Positions 1-8,131 of a DNA stretch of 64,000 bases are shown here, in pieces. Below the pieces are notes generated by a model. The model saw nothing but the letters and a program-made list of their open reading frames with translations. It did no database searches and was not told the origin of the DNA. The position numbers were made by a program, and so were the translations under genes. Source of the stretch: Leucobacter muris (lineage in GTDB: Bacteria > Actinomycetota > Actinomycetes > Actinomycetales > Microbacteriaceae). The stretch is from positions 1,860,001 to 1,924,000 of the forward strand of contig NZ_CP035037.1 in assembly GCF_004028235.1 (NCBI RefSeq), read 5' to 3'. Positions within the stretch are counted from its first letter, which is position 1, and every line of letters starts with the position of its first letter.

Positions 1-386
1 TCGACGGCCAGGAAGGGATGCCGCAGGGCGAGTTCGCCGCCGAAGTGGCGATCCCACCCGGTGCAGATGGCCACGATCGGCGGAACGGCGTCGAAGCGCT
101 CGAGCCCGAGCATCTCGCCGTCGATGGGCCGGCACTCCCCCGCACGATCCGCCCGCAGCACGAGGGCGTCGCCCGAGAGCGCATCGAGCGGCACCTCGTC
201 GATGGTGCGTCCGCCCCGGATCGTGTGCGAGGGGGCGTCGATGTGGGTGCCCGTGTGCGAGCCGAGGTGCAGTTCCGTGACCGCCACGCCGTCGGCGGCG
301 ACGCTGAGCGCCTCGCGCGAGCGCACCTCGGGATCGCCGGGATAGACCGTCATGCCTGCGGTGATCGGGTGACTGAGGTCGAGCAT
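1..386 (-). CDS. Cyclase-family metal-dependent hydrolase (partial, C-terminus beyond the window)
   Basis: The first 128 residues of a cyclase/kynurenine formamidase-like protein (PF04199 family) are present; the rest lies beyond the left edge. The metal-binding signature HTGTHID is visible at residues 44-50, after an N-terminus (LDLSHPITAGM) typical of the family. Known members use a divalent metal to hydrolyse or cyclise small amides and esters, for example N-formylkynurenine. The substrate here cannot be read from the sequence, and no other tryptophan-degradation gene is adjacent. It starts at ATG 386 and lies downstream of tRNA-Ala on the same strand, separated from it by a strong terminator hairpin, so it is probably transcribed separately. 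Confidence 0.8.
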   Translation of the reverse strand, partial: MLDLSHPITAGMTVYPGDPEVRSREALSVAADGVAVTELHLGSHTGTHIDAPSHTIRGGRTIDEVPLDALSGDALVLRADRAGECRPIDGEMLGLERFDAVPPIVAICTGWDRHFGGELALRHPFLAV

Positions 387-442
387 GCTCGAAGTGTACC
401 GAGGAGCGGCCCGAGTCGCCGCGCGAAGACGGCCCGAAAACG

Positions 443-472
443 GTTCAAGCCCCGCCGAAGCGGGGCTTGAAC
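443..472 (-). terminator. Rho-independent terminator after tRNA-Ala
   Basis: Two perfect 13-base arms (443-455 and 460-472) surround a TTCG tetraloop as read on the minus strand, and a TTTT run follows shortly after. It sits just past the 3' end of tRNA-Ala and also insulates the cyclase-family gene. Confidence 0.85.
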
Positions 473-482
473 TCTGAAGTGG

Positions 483-555
483 TGGATCTGAGGGGACTCG
501 AACCCCTGACCCCCTGCATGCCATGCAGGTGCGCTACCAGCTGCGCCACAGACCC
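483..555 (-). tRNA. tRNA-Ala (anticodon GGC)
   Basis: A complete cloverleaf of 73 bases can be folded. The acceptor arms are GGGTCTG and CAGATCC, the T-arm contains GGTTCGAGTCCCC, and the anticodon stem CCTGC/GCAGG holds the loop ATGGCAT, giving anticodon GGC. The discriminator base is A. The 3' CCA is not fully encoded (CC only, then other sequence), so CCA would be added after transcription. It follows rsfS on the same strand. Confidence 0.95.
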
Positions 556-655
556 GGGGAAGTCGGAGAAATGCTCCCCCGACAACTCCTCTACTTTACA
601 CCGGAGTGGGGTGCGATGCGCAAATCGACAGATCCCGGGCGCGTCGCACTGCGGC

Positions 656-1030
656 TCACTCGCTCCGGGCGCCGCCGTCCCCCGCCGGGGCGAGCATCGA
701 CTCCACCTCGATCAACGGGCAGTCCTGCCAGAGGCGCTCGAGCTGGTAGAAGTCGCGCTCCTCCTGGTGGAAAACGTGCACGATGAGGTCGCCGAAGTCG
801 AGCAGCACCCAGCGCCCGCTCTCACGCCCCTCACGGCGCACGGTGCGCACGCCCTCGGCGTTGAGCTCGTCCTCGATCGCGTCAGAGATGGCCTGCACGT
901 TGCGCTCGACGCTGCCGGTCACGATCAGGAACGCGTCGGCCAGGCCGAACTGCTCCGTGACGTGCAGCGCCACCGGCGAGGTGGCGCCCTTCTCGTCGGC
1001 CGCTCGAACCGCGATTCGCAGATCCGACAT
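656..1030 (-). CDS. rsfS: Ribosomal silencing factor RsfS (Iojap family)
   Basis: RsfS binds ribosomal protein L14 and blocks joining of the 30S and 50S subunits, lowering translation in slow growth. About 124 residues are present, normal for the family, with the hallmark segments RNVQAISDAIED, GRWVLLDFGDLIVHVF and ERDFYQLERLW in order. It is the last protein gene of a group with nadD and the acidic tail-anchored protein, the usual nadD-rsfS partnership. The start is uncertain. ATG 1030 (and GTG 1033) lack a Shine-Dalgarno sequence, whereas an in-frame CTG at 1061-1063 has AAGGA six bases upstream and would add eleven residues, closer to the N-terminal length of relatives. Confidence 0.9.
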   Translation of the reverse strand: MSDLRIAVRAADEKGATSPVALHVTEQFGLADAFLIVTGSVERNVQAISDAIEDELNAEGVRTVRREGRESGRWVLLDFGDLIVHVFHQEERDFYQLERLWQDCPLIEVESMLAPAGDGGARSE

Positions 1031-1105
1031 CACGTCGTGGGGCTGATTCGCTTCAGTCTTCAGTGTGTTTCCTTCGTTCGGCGGGCGCGCGCCCGCGGTC
1101 GAGAA

Positions 1106-2872
1106 CTATCCGAACATCCCGTTGCTCGCACCCCAGACGCCGAGCGCGACCACCGCGACGAGCAGGCCGCCCCCGGTGAGGGAGAGCACGAGAGGGAGCT
1201 TGCTGCGATCCTTGACCGGCTTCGCAACCGGGAGACCCGAGGCGGCGCGCGCGCTCACGGCATGGCGGGCCGACACGGGGGCGGGGCCCTCCGATGTCAT
1301 GCGCACATCGCCCGACTCCTCGCCCGTGATGGGATCCATCTCGATCGAGTCGTGCAGTGCGGAGTGCCCGCCGGTCTCGCCGAGCGACTTCGGCAGCTTG
1401 AGGGAACCGGTCACGTACAGCTCACCCGTGGTGCCGATGGGGCCGGCGAGGCCGCCGGTGTCCTCCGGCATGGAGGGCAGGATCAGCGCCGACGTTCCGG
1501 CGGTGGTCGAGGTGCTCTCCTGCGCCACCGCGCGGGAGATGAGATCGTCGAAGTCGCCGCCCTGGCCGCCCTGGTCGGGCACCTTGCGCGAGGTCGGGTC
1601 GTCGAACACCGAGCGCCACTCCTCCGGAGGGGCGATGTCGGGGAACGAGTAGCTGGTCTTCTGCTCCGGGCTCGGCTCGACGAGCTCGTCGACCGGAGCC
1701 TCCCGGGGCTCGGCGATCTCGGCGACCGCGATCGCCTCGTCGACGGCGACGGGGTCGGAGACGGCGGGGCGGGCGCCCGCCATCTCGGCATCCGTCTCGA
1801 TATTCGCCTCGACGGGCTCCTCCGGTACCGGGGCCTGAGCCTCCGCCGGCGGCGCACCATCGACGCCCGGCTCGGGATCGGCAGCGGCTGCCTCGGCCGG
1901 AGCCTCGTGCGTGAGCGACTCCTCCGCGGGCGCCTCGACCGGGGCCTCGTCTGCTGGAGTCTCTTCGGCGGCGGCCTTGCGCTGCCAGGGGAACCGGCGC
2001 TTGGGCTTCGGGGCCGGGGCGGACTCTGCCTCGGCTTCGTCTACGATCTCGGCCGGGGCCTCCGCCTCGGCGTGGGCGTCGTCCTCGTCCTCCGCATCGT
2101 CGGGGGTGCCCGCCTCGGCGTCCTGCAGCTCGGCCACAGTGAAGGGCTCGGTCGGCGGTGCGATCAGCGTGTCGAAGTCGAGCGCGCCGGTCTCTTCGGC
2201 GGGCGCCGGATCCTGGCCGAGCTGCTCGGAGACGATCTCGGCCTCGACGGTCTCGGGCACGTCGTCGTCGGCTGGGCCCTCGACTACGGGGGCGGCCTCG
2301 ATCTCCTCGGCCGGGGACGACGTCGGCTCTGCCGGTGACGAGGTCGGCTCGGCGGAGGGCGCGGGGCGCACCGCGGGGATCGGGGCGGGCACCGGCTCGG
2401 CCGGGGTCTCCGCTGCCTCCGGAGCGCCGTCTTCGCGCCGCTCGCCGACCGGGGCGGGCTTCCTCTGCGCTGCGGGTTCGTCGATCGGAGCAGGCTCAGC
2501 GGGCGCGGTCGGCTGCGCCGGCTGCTCGGCGACGGAAGGACGGACGTCGTCGGCGTTGACGGCGGCCCCTTCGGCACCTGCCGGCTGCTCGGCGACCGCC
2601 GCGGCGCCGGGATCGCTCTCGCTCTGCGCACGCGCAGCGCGCTCCGCCAGGGCCTGCTCCCGCAGCTCGCGCATCTCGCGTCGACTGCGCGGCGTGCCGT
2701 CTTCACGGTAGGGCGAGATCTCGACCTCGCCCTCGGGCTGCGGAGCGCTCGCGGGCTTCGGCGCAGCCGTCGCTTCCGAGATCTCGGAGAGATCCAGCGC
2801 GCCGGTCTCCTCCATCTCCCGCAGCCGCCGCTCACGGCGGGTCAGCGGTCGCTGTTCGTCCTGCTCACTCAT
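1106..2872 (-). CDS. Acidic low-complexity tail-anchored membrane protein of unknown function
   Basis: A 588-residue protein with no enzymatic domain I recognise. Roughly residues 1-50 carry a charged [23 protein letters not shown] segment, and a second Arg/Glu-rich stretch ([19 protein letters not shown]) lies near residue 65. A long Ala/Pro/Glu-rich disordered region follows. A less biased part (about residues 400-540) precedes a single hydrophobic segment near residues 560-581, at the very C-terminus. That predicts a cytoplasmic protein anchored by its tail. It overlaps the end of nadD by eight bases and is followed by rsfS, so it is probably co-transcribed with both. Tandem copies of the motif PTSSPAE occur near residue 185. 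Function unknown. Confidence 0.75.
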   Translation of the reverse strand: MSEQDEQRPLTRRERRLREMEETGALDLSEISEATAAPKPASAPQPEGEVEISPYREDGTPRSRREMRELREQALAERAARAQSESDPGAAAVAEQPAGAEGAAVNADDVRPSVAEQPAQPTAPAEPAPIDEPAAQRKPAPVGERREDGAPEAAETPAEPVPAPIPAVRPAPSAEPTSSPAEPTSSPAEEIEAAPVVEGPADDDVPETVEAEIVSEQLGQDPAPAEETGALDFDTLIAPPTEPFTVAELQDAEAGTPDDAEDEDDAHAEAEAPAEIVDEAEAESAPAPKPKRRFPWQRKAAAEETPADEAPVEAPAEESLTHEAPAEAAAADPEPGVDGAPPAEAQAPVPEEPVEANIETDAEMAGARPAVSDPVAVDEAIAVAEIAEPREAPVDELVEPSPEQKTSYSFPDIAPPEEWRSVFDDPTSRKVPDQGGQGGDFDDLISRAVAQESTSTTAGTSALILPSMPEDTGGLAGPIGTTGELYVTGSLKLPKSLGETGGHSALHDSIEMDPITGEESGDVRMTSEGPAPVSARHAVSARAASGLPVAKPVKDRSKLPLVLSLTGGGLLVAVVALGVWGASNGMFG

Positions 2873-3467
2873 TCTCTGTCGCTTCCTCGGTGTATAAACC
2901 GTGCTTCGCGATGTATTGCACTACACCGTCTGGCACCAGGTACCACACCGGGTACCCCCTGGCCACCCGCGCCCGGCAATCCGTAGACGAGATCGCCAGC
3001 GCGGGGACTTCCAACAAGCTTACGTGCTCACCTGACAAACCAGAAAGCGAGAGCTCATGCCCGGGCCGCGACACGGCGATGAAGTGGGCGAGCTCCCACA
3101 GGCGGTCGATGTCCTTCCACCCGAGGATCTGCTCGACCGCATCGGCGCCCGAGATGAAGAAGAGCTCGTCATCGGGGTACTGGGCGCGCAGGTCGCGGAG
3201 CGTGTCGACCGTGTAGGTGGGGCCCGCACGGTCCACGTCGACGCGGCTGACCGTGAACCGAGGGTTCGACGCGGTGGCGATGACCGTCATCAAGTAGCGG
3301 TGCTCGCTGGGTGAGACGTGCTGCTTCTGCCAGGGTCGCCCCGTCGGAACGAAGATGACCTCGTCGAGGTCGAAGCTCTGGGCGACCTCGCTCGCCGCGA
3401 CCAGGTGCCCGTGATGGATCGGATCGAAGGTGCCGCCCATCACTCCGATGCGGCGTCGTGCTGCCAC
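2865..3467 (-). CDS. nadD: Nicotinate-nucleotide adenylyltransferase NadD
   Basis: NadD transfers AMP from ATP to nicotinate mononucleotide, giving deamido-NAD, the step before NadE (also in this window at about 48 kb). The 200-residue length is typical. The nucleotidyltransferase signature [10 protein letters not shown] sits at residues 12-21, and the C-terminal ISSTDCRAR matches the family's SSTxxR motif. The start is GTG 3467 ([12 protein letters not shown]). It lies in a minus-strand group after the small membrane protein and overlaps the next gene by eight bases. Confidence 0.96.
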   Translation of the reverse strand: MAARRRIGVMGGTFDPIHHGHLVAASEVAQSFDLDEVIFVPTGRPWQKQHVSPSEHRYLMTVIATASNPRFTVSRVDVDRAGPTYTVDTLRDLRAQYPDDELFFISGADAVEQILGWKDIDRLWELAHFIAVSRPGHELSLSGLSGEHVSLLEVPALAISSTDCRARVARGYPVWYLVPDGVVQYIAKHGLYTEEATENE

Positions 3468-3481
3468 GGAGTGCCGGCTCC

Positions 3482-3694
3482 TCAGTGGTGCTGAGCGGCG
3501 CCGTGCTCGCGCGCGTAGGCCTCAGCCTTCTCGGCGTGGCGGTTGGCGACGTCACGGAACGAGAAGGTCACCAGCGCGAGCGCGGTGAAGGCGACGAAGG
3601 CGATGACACCGAAGACGGGGGCCGGGAACGGCAGCTCGTTGACGATGTGGTGCCCCTCTTCGGCGGCGACGGCGATCGTGGCGACAAGTGACAT
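3482..3694 (-). CDS. Small single-pass membrane protein, unknown function
   Basis: A 70-residue protein starting [21 protein letters not shown] hydrophobic segment of about 22 residues (from FGVIAFVAF) follows a Pro/Phe pair, then a basic/acidic tail ([13 protein letters not shown]) ends in AAQHH. ATG 3694 is chosen because GGGG lies six bases upstream; ATG 3712 or GTG 3733 would give longer forms. Upstream, TACACT at 3736-3741 may serve as a -10 box. It is 14 bases upstream of nadD and probably heads that operon. Similar small proteins before nadD are known to me from Microbacteriaceae, but no function is established. Confidence 0.7.
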   Translation of the reverse strand: MSLVATIAVAAEEGHHIVNELPFPAPVFGVIAFVAFTALALVTFSFRDVANRHAEKAEAYAREHGAAQHH

Positions 3695-3751
3695 TGAGAC
3701 CCCTGCATTCATGACGGATAACGAAGTTGACACCCAGTGTATCGGGTTTGA

Positions 3752-5005
3752 TCAGCGAATCTGACCGGCGCCCCGCACGAGCCACTTGGTGCTCGTGAGT
3801 TCGGGCAGCCCCATCGGCCCGCGCGCGTGCAGCTTCTGGGTCGAGATCCCCACCTCGGCGCCGAAGCCGAACTCGCCGCCGTCGGTGAACCTCGTGGAGG
3901 CGTTCACCATCACCACGGCCGAGTCGACCTCGGCGAGGAAGCGCTCGGCGTTCGCGTAGTCCTGGGTGACGATGGCCTCGGTGTGCCGCGTCGAGTAGCG
4001 CTCGATGTGGGCCAGCGCCTCGTCGAGCGACTCGACCACCTTGACGCCCATCTCGAGGGCGTGGTGCTCGGTGGCCCAGGTCTCGTCGTCGGCGGCGAGC
4101 ACGCCGTCTGCGGCCGCGCGCGCCGCATCGTCGCCGCTCAGTTCGACGCCGGCGCCGATGAGCTCGTTCGCGAGCCGGGGCAGCAGCCGCTCGGCGGCGT
4201 CCCGATGCACGAGCAGCGTCTCGGCCGCGTTGCACACGCTCGGACGGTGCGTCTTCGCGTTCTTGACGACCGAGACCGCCATCTCCTCGTCGGCGCTCCC
4301 GTCGACGTAGACGTGCACGATGCCCGATCCCGTCTCGATGACGGGCACCGTCGACTCGTTGACGACGGTCGAGATGAGGCCGGCGCTGCCTCGCGGGATC
4401 AGCACGTCGATGTAGCCGCGGGCACGCATCAGACGGGCGGCGCCCTCGCGACCGAACTCGTCGATCGTCTGCACGGCCTCGCCGTCGAGACCGGCTCGGG
4501 TGACGGCGCGCTGGATCAGCGAGACGAGCACGCGGTTGGAGTGCTCGGCGGCGCTGCCGCCGCGCAGCACCGCACCGTTGCCGCTCTTGAGCGCGAGGGC
4601 GGCGATGTCGACGGTCACGTTGGGGCGGGCCTCGTAGATGGCCCCGACCACACCGAACGGCACGCGCACCTGGCTGATCGCGATGCCGTTGCCGAGCGTG
4701 CTCCCCCGCACGACCTGCCCGACGGGATCTGGCAGCGCGATCACGTCGCGCACCGCCGCGGCCAGGCCGCGCAGGCGCTCCGCGTCGAGCCGCAGACGGT
4801 CGAGCAGGCCCTCGCCGATGCCGTTCTCGGCGCCGCGCTGCAGATCCTTCGCGTTCGCCTCGACCACCTCGTCGACGCCGTTCTCGAGTTCGACCGCGAT
4901 CGCTTCGAGCGCGGCGTTCTTCTGCGTGGTGGTGACGGTCGCGAGCCGCTTGGAGGCGGTGCGGGCACGGTCGAGCTTGACGAGGAAGGGATCAGCCTGG
5001 GTCAT
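3752..5005 (-). CDS. proA: Gamma-glutamyl phosphate reductase ProA
   Basis: ProA reduces gamma-glutamyl phosphate with NADPH to glutamate semialdehyde, the second step of proline synthesis. The 417 residues match the family. The catalytic cysteine lies in HRPSVCNAAETLL, and the N-terminal part carries the typical VRVPFGVVGAIYEARPNV segment. It starts four bases after the proB stop, so the two probably form one transcript that also includes obg. Confidence 0.97.
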   Translation of the reverse strand: MTQADPFLVKLDRARTASKRLATVTTTQKNAALEAIAVELENGVDEVVEANAKDLQRGAENGIGEGLLDRLRLDAERLRGLAAAVRDVIALPDPVGQVVRGSTLGNGIAISQVRVPFGVVGAIYEARPNVTVDIAALALKSGNGAVLRGGSAAEHSNRVLVSLIQRAVTRAGLDGEAVQTIDEFGREGAARLMRARGYIDVLIPRGSAGLISTVVNESTVPVIETGSGIVHVYVDGSADEEMAVSVVKNAKTHRPSVCNAAETLLVHRDAAERLLPRLANELIGAGVELSGDDAARAAADGVLAADDETWATEHHALEMGVKVVESLDEALAHIERYSTRHTEAIVTQDYANAERFLAEVDSAVVMVNASTRFTDGGEFGFGAEVGISTQKLHARGPMGLPELTSTKWLVRGAGQIR

Positions 5006-5009
5006 GGCT

Positions 5010-5816
5010 CTAGCCTAGCGATTCGTCGGGGCTCCTGGCCTCGAAGGCGGTGCCGTGCGGCTCGCCATCGAGCACCGCCGAGAGCAGCTTCGTCTCGGTG
5101 AGCAGCACCGCGGTGCCGGCGTCGGCCGCGAGGCGCGCCGCCTGCACCTTCGTCGCCGCGCCGCCGGTGCCCCAGCCCGACTGCGCCTCGCCGATCTCGA
5201 TGCCGTCCAGTGGGTCGCCGTAGGGCACGAACTCGATGCGCTCGGCCCCGGCCATCATCGGCGGGGCGGTGTAGAGCGCGTCGACGTCCGAGAGCAGCAC
5301 GAGCCGGTCGGCGCCCATGAGCCGTGCGACGAGGGCCGCGAGCCGGTCGTTGTCGCCGAAGCGGATCTCGTGGGTGGCGACCGTGTCGTTCTCGTTGATG
5401 ATCGGCAGGATGCCGAGCTGCAGCAGCCGCTCGATCGAGCGCCGCGCGTTGCCGCGGTGCGTCGGGTTCTCCATGTCGTGCGCGGTGAGCAGCACCTGGC
5501 CCGCGATGATCTCGTGGGCGCTGAGCGCGCGCTGATAGCGGTTCACGAGGATGTTCTGCCCCACTGCCGCCGCCGCCTGCTGGGTGGCGAGGTCATCGGG
5601 GCGCTCGTCGAGGCGCAGGAACGGCACCCCGGTCGCGATGGCGCCGCTGGAGACGAGGATCACCTGCGCTCCGGCCGCGTAGAGGCGCGCCAGGCAGGAG
5701 ACGAGGTGCGGGATCTGGCCCGCGTTGTCGCCGCTGACCGACGACGACCCGACCTTCACCACCACGCGGCGAGCGTTCAGCAGGCTCTCCCCCGCGTTCG
5801 GCTGTCGCGAGCTCAC
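5010..5816 (-). CDS. proB: Glutamate 5-kinase ProB, short form without a PUA domain
   Basis: ProB phosphorylates glutamate to gamma-glutamyl phosphate, the feedback-controlled first step of proline synthesis. Only the amino-acid-kinase domain is present (268 residues): [12 protein letters not shown] near the N-terminus, [10 protein letters not shown], and NENDTV for substrate binding. The C-terminal PUA domain of the roughly 370-residue E. coli enzyme is absent. I prefer GTG 5816: it overlaps the obg stop as GTGA and has GGGAG eight bases upstream. GTG 5831 would add five residues. Confidence 0.94.
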   Translation of the reverse strand: MSSRQPNAGESLLNARRVVVKVGSSSVSGDNAGQIPHLVSCLARLYAAGAQVILVSSGAIATGVPFLRLDERPDDLATQQAAAAVGQNILVNRYQRALSAHEIIAGQVLLTAHDMENPTHRGNARRSIERLLQLGILPIINENDTVATHEIRFGDNDRLAALVARLMGADRLVLLSDVDALYTAPPMMAGAERIEFVPYGDPLDGIEIGEAQSGWGTGGAATKVQAARLAADAGTAVLLTETKLLSAVLDGEPHGTAFEARSPDESLG

Positions 5817-7318
5817 GACTCGCTCTCCCACATGCCGGCCTCGCGCTCGCGCTCGAGCTCGGCGCGGGCCTCGGCCTTCGCGTCCATCAGGTCGTGGTAC
5901 TCGGTGCGGCGCTCCTTGTTGGTGCGACGGCCGTTCTGGTCGACGCGCAGGTCGGTGCCGCGCGAGCCCATCTGCACCTCGGCGGCGCTCGTGATCGTCG
6001 GCTCCCAGTCGAAGACCACACCGGAGCCGGGTCCGATCACCACGGTGGAGCCGGCGGTCGCACCCGCCTTCACGAGCGCGTCCTCGATGCCGAGCTTCTG
6101 CAGGCGGTCGGCGAGATAGCCGACGGCCTCGTCGTTGGTGAAGTCGGTCTGCTCGACCCAGCGCTCGGGCTTCGCGCCGAGGATGCGGTAGATGGTGCCG
6201 TAGCTGCCGCCCTCGGGCACGACGCGGAAGCCGCCGTCGTCGACGGCCTTCGGCTGCAGCACGATGCGAGGCTGGTGGTCTGCTTCGGCGAGCTCGCGCT
6301 CCCTGGCCTGCTCGACGAGTTCGGCGAGCGCGAAGCTCAGTTCGCGCAGCCCTTCGTGCGAGACCGTGGAGATCTCGAACACGCGGTAGCCCTGGGCTTC
6401 GAGTTCGGGTCGCACGAAGTCGGCGAGCTCGCGCGCCTCGGGCACGTCGATCTTGTTGAGGGCCACGATCTGCGGGCGGTCGAGCAGCGGCACCTGCCCC
6501 TCGGGGACGGGGTACGCCGCGAGTTCGCCGCGGATCACCTCGAGGTCGGAGAGGGGGTCGCGACCCGGCTCGAGGGTGGCGCAGTCGAGCACGTGCAGCA
6601 GTGCGCTGCAGCGCTCGACGTGGCGCAGGAAGTCGAGGCCGAGACCCTTGCCCTCGCTGGCGCCCTCGATGAGGCCGGGGACGTCTGCGACCGTGTAGCG
6701 GTGGTCTGCGACCTGCACGACGCCCAGGTTGGGGTGCAGCGTGGTGAACGGGTAGTCGGCGATCTTCGGCTTCGCCGCGCTCATGGCGGCGATGAGGCTC
6801 GACTTGCCCGCCGAGGGGTATCCCACGAACGCCACGTCGGCGATGGTCTTGAGTTCGAGGGTGAGCGTGCCGCTCCAGCCTTCGGTGCCGAGCAGCGCGA
6901 AACCGGGAGCCTTGCGCTTCGCGCTCGCGAGCGCATGGTTGCCGAGCCCGCCGAGGCCGCCCTTCGCGGCGATGAAGCGGGTGCCGGGCTCGGTGAGGTC
7001 GATGAGGGTCTCCCCCGCCTCGTCCTTCACCACCGTGCCCACCGGCACCGACAGCACCAGCTCCGCGCCGTTCGTGCCCGCACGGTAGTCGCCCGCGCCG
7101 TAGCCGCCGTTCTCGGCGGTGCGATGGGGTCGGCGGTGGTAGTCGAGCAGGGTGGTGACCTGGGGGTCGGCGAGGATCACGACGTCTCCGCCGTGCCCGC
7201 CGGCGCCGCCGTCGGGCCCCGCCAGCGGCTTGAACTTCTCGCGCCGCACCGACACGCAGCCGTTGCCGCCGCGACCGGCCTGAAGGTGCACCTGCACCCG
7301 ATCGACGAACGTCACCAT
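5813..7318 (-). CDS. obg: GTPase Obg/CgtA
   Basis: Obg is an essential GTPase tied to late 50S ribosomal subunit assembly and to stress and growth control. All three domains are present in 501 residues. These are the Gly-rich Obg fold (about 1-158, with [13 protein letters not shown] and [11 protein letters not shown]), the G domain ([10 protein letters not shown]-loop, [13 protein letters not shown]) and a C-terminal OCT domain (about 330-430). A short Arg/Glu tail follows. The start is ATG 7318 with GAGGGA upstream. It is separated from rpmA by a terminator and reads on into proB and proA. Confidence 0.97.
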   Translation of the reverse strand: MVTFVDRVQVHLQAGRGGNGCVSVRREKFKPLAGPDGGAGGHGGDVVILADPQVTTLLDYHRRPHRTAENGGYGAGDYRAGTNGAELVLSVPVGTVVKDEAGETLIDLTEPGTRFIAAKGGLGGLGNHALASAKRKAPGFALLGTEGWSGTLTLELKTIADVAFVGYPSAGKSSLIAAMSAAKPKIADYPFTTLHPNLGVVQVADHRYTVADVPGLIEGASEGKGLGLDFLRHVERCSALLHVLDCATLEPGRDPLSDLEVIRGELAAYPVPEGQVPLLDRPQIVALNKIDVPEARELADFVRPELEAQGYRVFEISTVSHEGLRELSFALAELVEQARERELAEADHQPRIVLQPKAVDDGGFRVVPEGGSYGTIYRILGAKPERWVEQTDFTNDEAVGYLADRLQKLGIEDALVKAGATAGSTVVIGPGSGVVFDWEPTITSAAEVQMGSRGTDLRVDQNGRRTNKERRTEYHDLMDAKAEARAELEREREAGMWESES

Positions 7319-7345
7319 GTTCGAAATTCCCTCGCTAGATACGGC

Positions 7346-7368
7346 AAAAGGCGAGCCGAAGCCCGCCT
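7346..7368 (-). terminator. Rho-independent terminator after rplU-rpmA
   Basis: On the minus strand AGGCGGGC and GCTCGCCT pair around a TTCG tetraloop (one G-T pair) and run straight into TTTT. It lies 20 bases after the rpmA stop and ahead of obg. Confidence 0.85.
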
Positions 7369-7387
7369 CGCCGTTGATTGCCTGAAA

Positions 7388-7642
7388 CTAGGCAGCAGCC
7401 ACGATGTTGACGACCTTGCGGCCGCCCTTCACACCGAACTCGACCTCACCGGCCGCCAGTGCGAACAGCGTGTCGTCGCCGCCGCGGCCGACGTTCGCAC
7501 CGGGGTGGAACTTGGTGCCGCGCTGGCGCACGAGGATCTCGCCCGCGCCGACCTGCTGGCCGCCGAAGCGCTTCACGCCGAGGTACTGGGGGTTCGAGTC
7601 GCGACCGTTGCGGGTCGAGCTTGCGCCCTTCTTATGTGCCAT
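7388..7642 (-). CDS. rpmA: 50S ribosomal protein L27
   Basis: L27 sits at the peptidyl-transferase centre of the large subunit. The 84 residues begin [16 protein letters not shown], with no cleavable N-terminal extension of the Firmicutes type, and contain [21 protein letters not shown]. It follows rplU by 32 bases in the usual order and ends before a strong terminator. Confidence 0.98.
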   Translation of the reverse strand: MAHKKGASSTRNGRDSNPQYLGVKRFGGQQVGAGEILVRQRGTKFHPGANVGRGGDDTLFALAAGEVEFGVKGGRKVVNIVAAA

Positions 7643-7674
7643 GAGTCTCTACTCCTTCAGTGTTGCCGAGGCGG

Positions 7675-7983
7675 TTACTTGATGCCGGTGACCTTGATGC
7701 GGGTCAGATCCTGACGGTGACCCTGGCGGCTCTTGTAACCGGTCTTGTTCTTGTAGCGCTGGATGACGATCTTCGGACCGCGGAGGTCGTTGAGCACCTC
7801 GGCGGTCACCTTGACCTTGGCGAGAGCCGCGGCGTCGGTCGTCACCTTGTCGCCATCAACGAGGAGCACCGCGGGAAGCTGAAGCTTGCCCTTGGCGTCG
7901 CCCGCCACACGATTCACCGTGATGATCGAGCCGACCTCGACCTTCTCCTGACGGCCGCTTGTGCGCACTACTGCGTAAACCAC
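7675..7983 (-). CDS. rplU: 50S ribosomal protein L21
   Basis: L21 binds 23S rRNA in the large subunit. The 102 residues show [17 protein letters not shown] at the N-terminus and [15 protein letters not shown] near the end, characteristic of the family. The start is GTG 7983 with AGGG upstream. It has its own consensus-like promoter at 8085-8114 and is co-transcribed with rpmA. Confidence 0.97.
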   Translation of the reverse strand: MVYAVVRTSGRQEKVEVGSIITVNRVAGDAKGKLQLPAVLLVDGDKVTTDAAALAKVKVTAEVLNDLRGPKIVIQRYKNKTGYKSRQGHRQDLTRIKVTGIK

Positions 7984-8084
7984 TTGTCACCCTTTTCTTG
8001 AGGATCTTCTTCTCGTGTCGAAGCGCAGCCGTGCCGCCTTCGAAGTCTGAGGTGCCTTCACCCACGGGGTGACACCAACGCTCA

Positions 8085-8114
8085 ATAATATCGTGAACTA
8101 CCGGATGCGGTCAA
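8085..8114 (-). promoter_or_regulatory. Promoter of rplU-rpmA
   Basis: TTGACC (8109-8114) and TATTAT (8085-8090) are separated by 18 bases on the minus strand, a good match to a housekeeping sigma-70-type promoter. The transcript would begin near 8078 with a leader of about 95 bases, containing a short hairpin (CACCC/GGGTG) close to its 5' end. Confidence 0.75.
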
Positions 8115-8131
8115 ATAGGCCGCTCCGCGTG

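Noticed and set aside
7984..8078. Ribosomal protein L21 autoregulatory leader
   Set aside because: The leader exists and has a short hairpin, but I could not match it to any known L21 leader structure, so only the promoter is reported.
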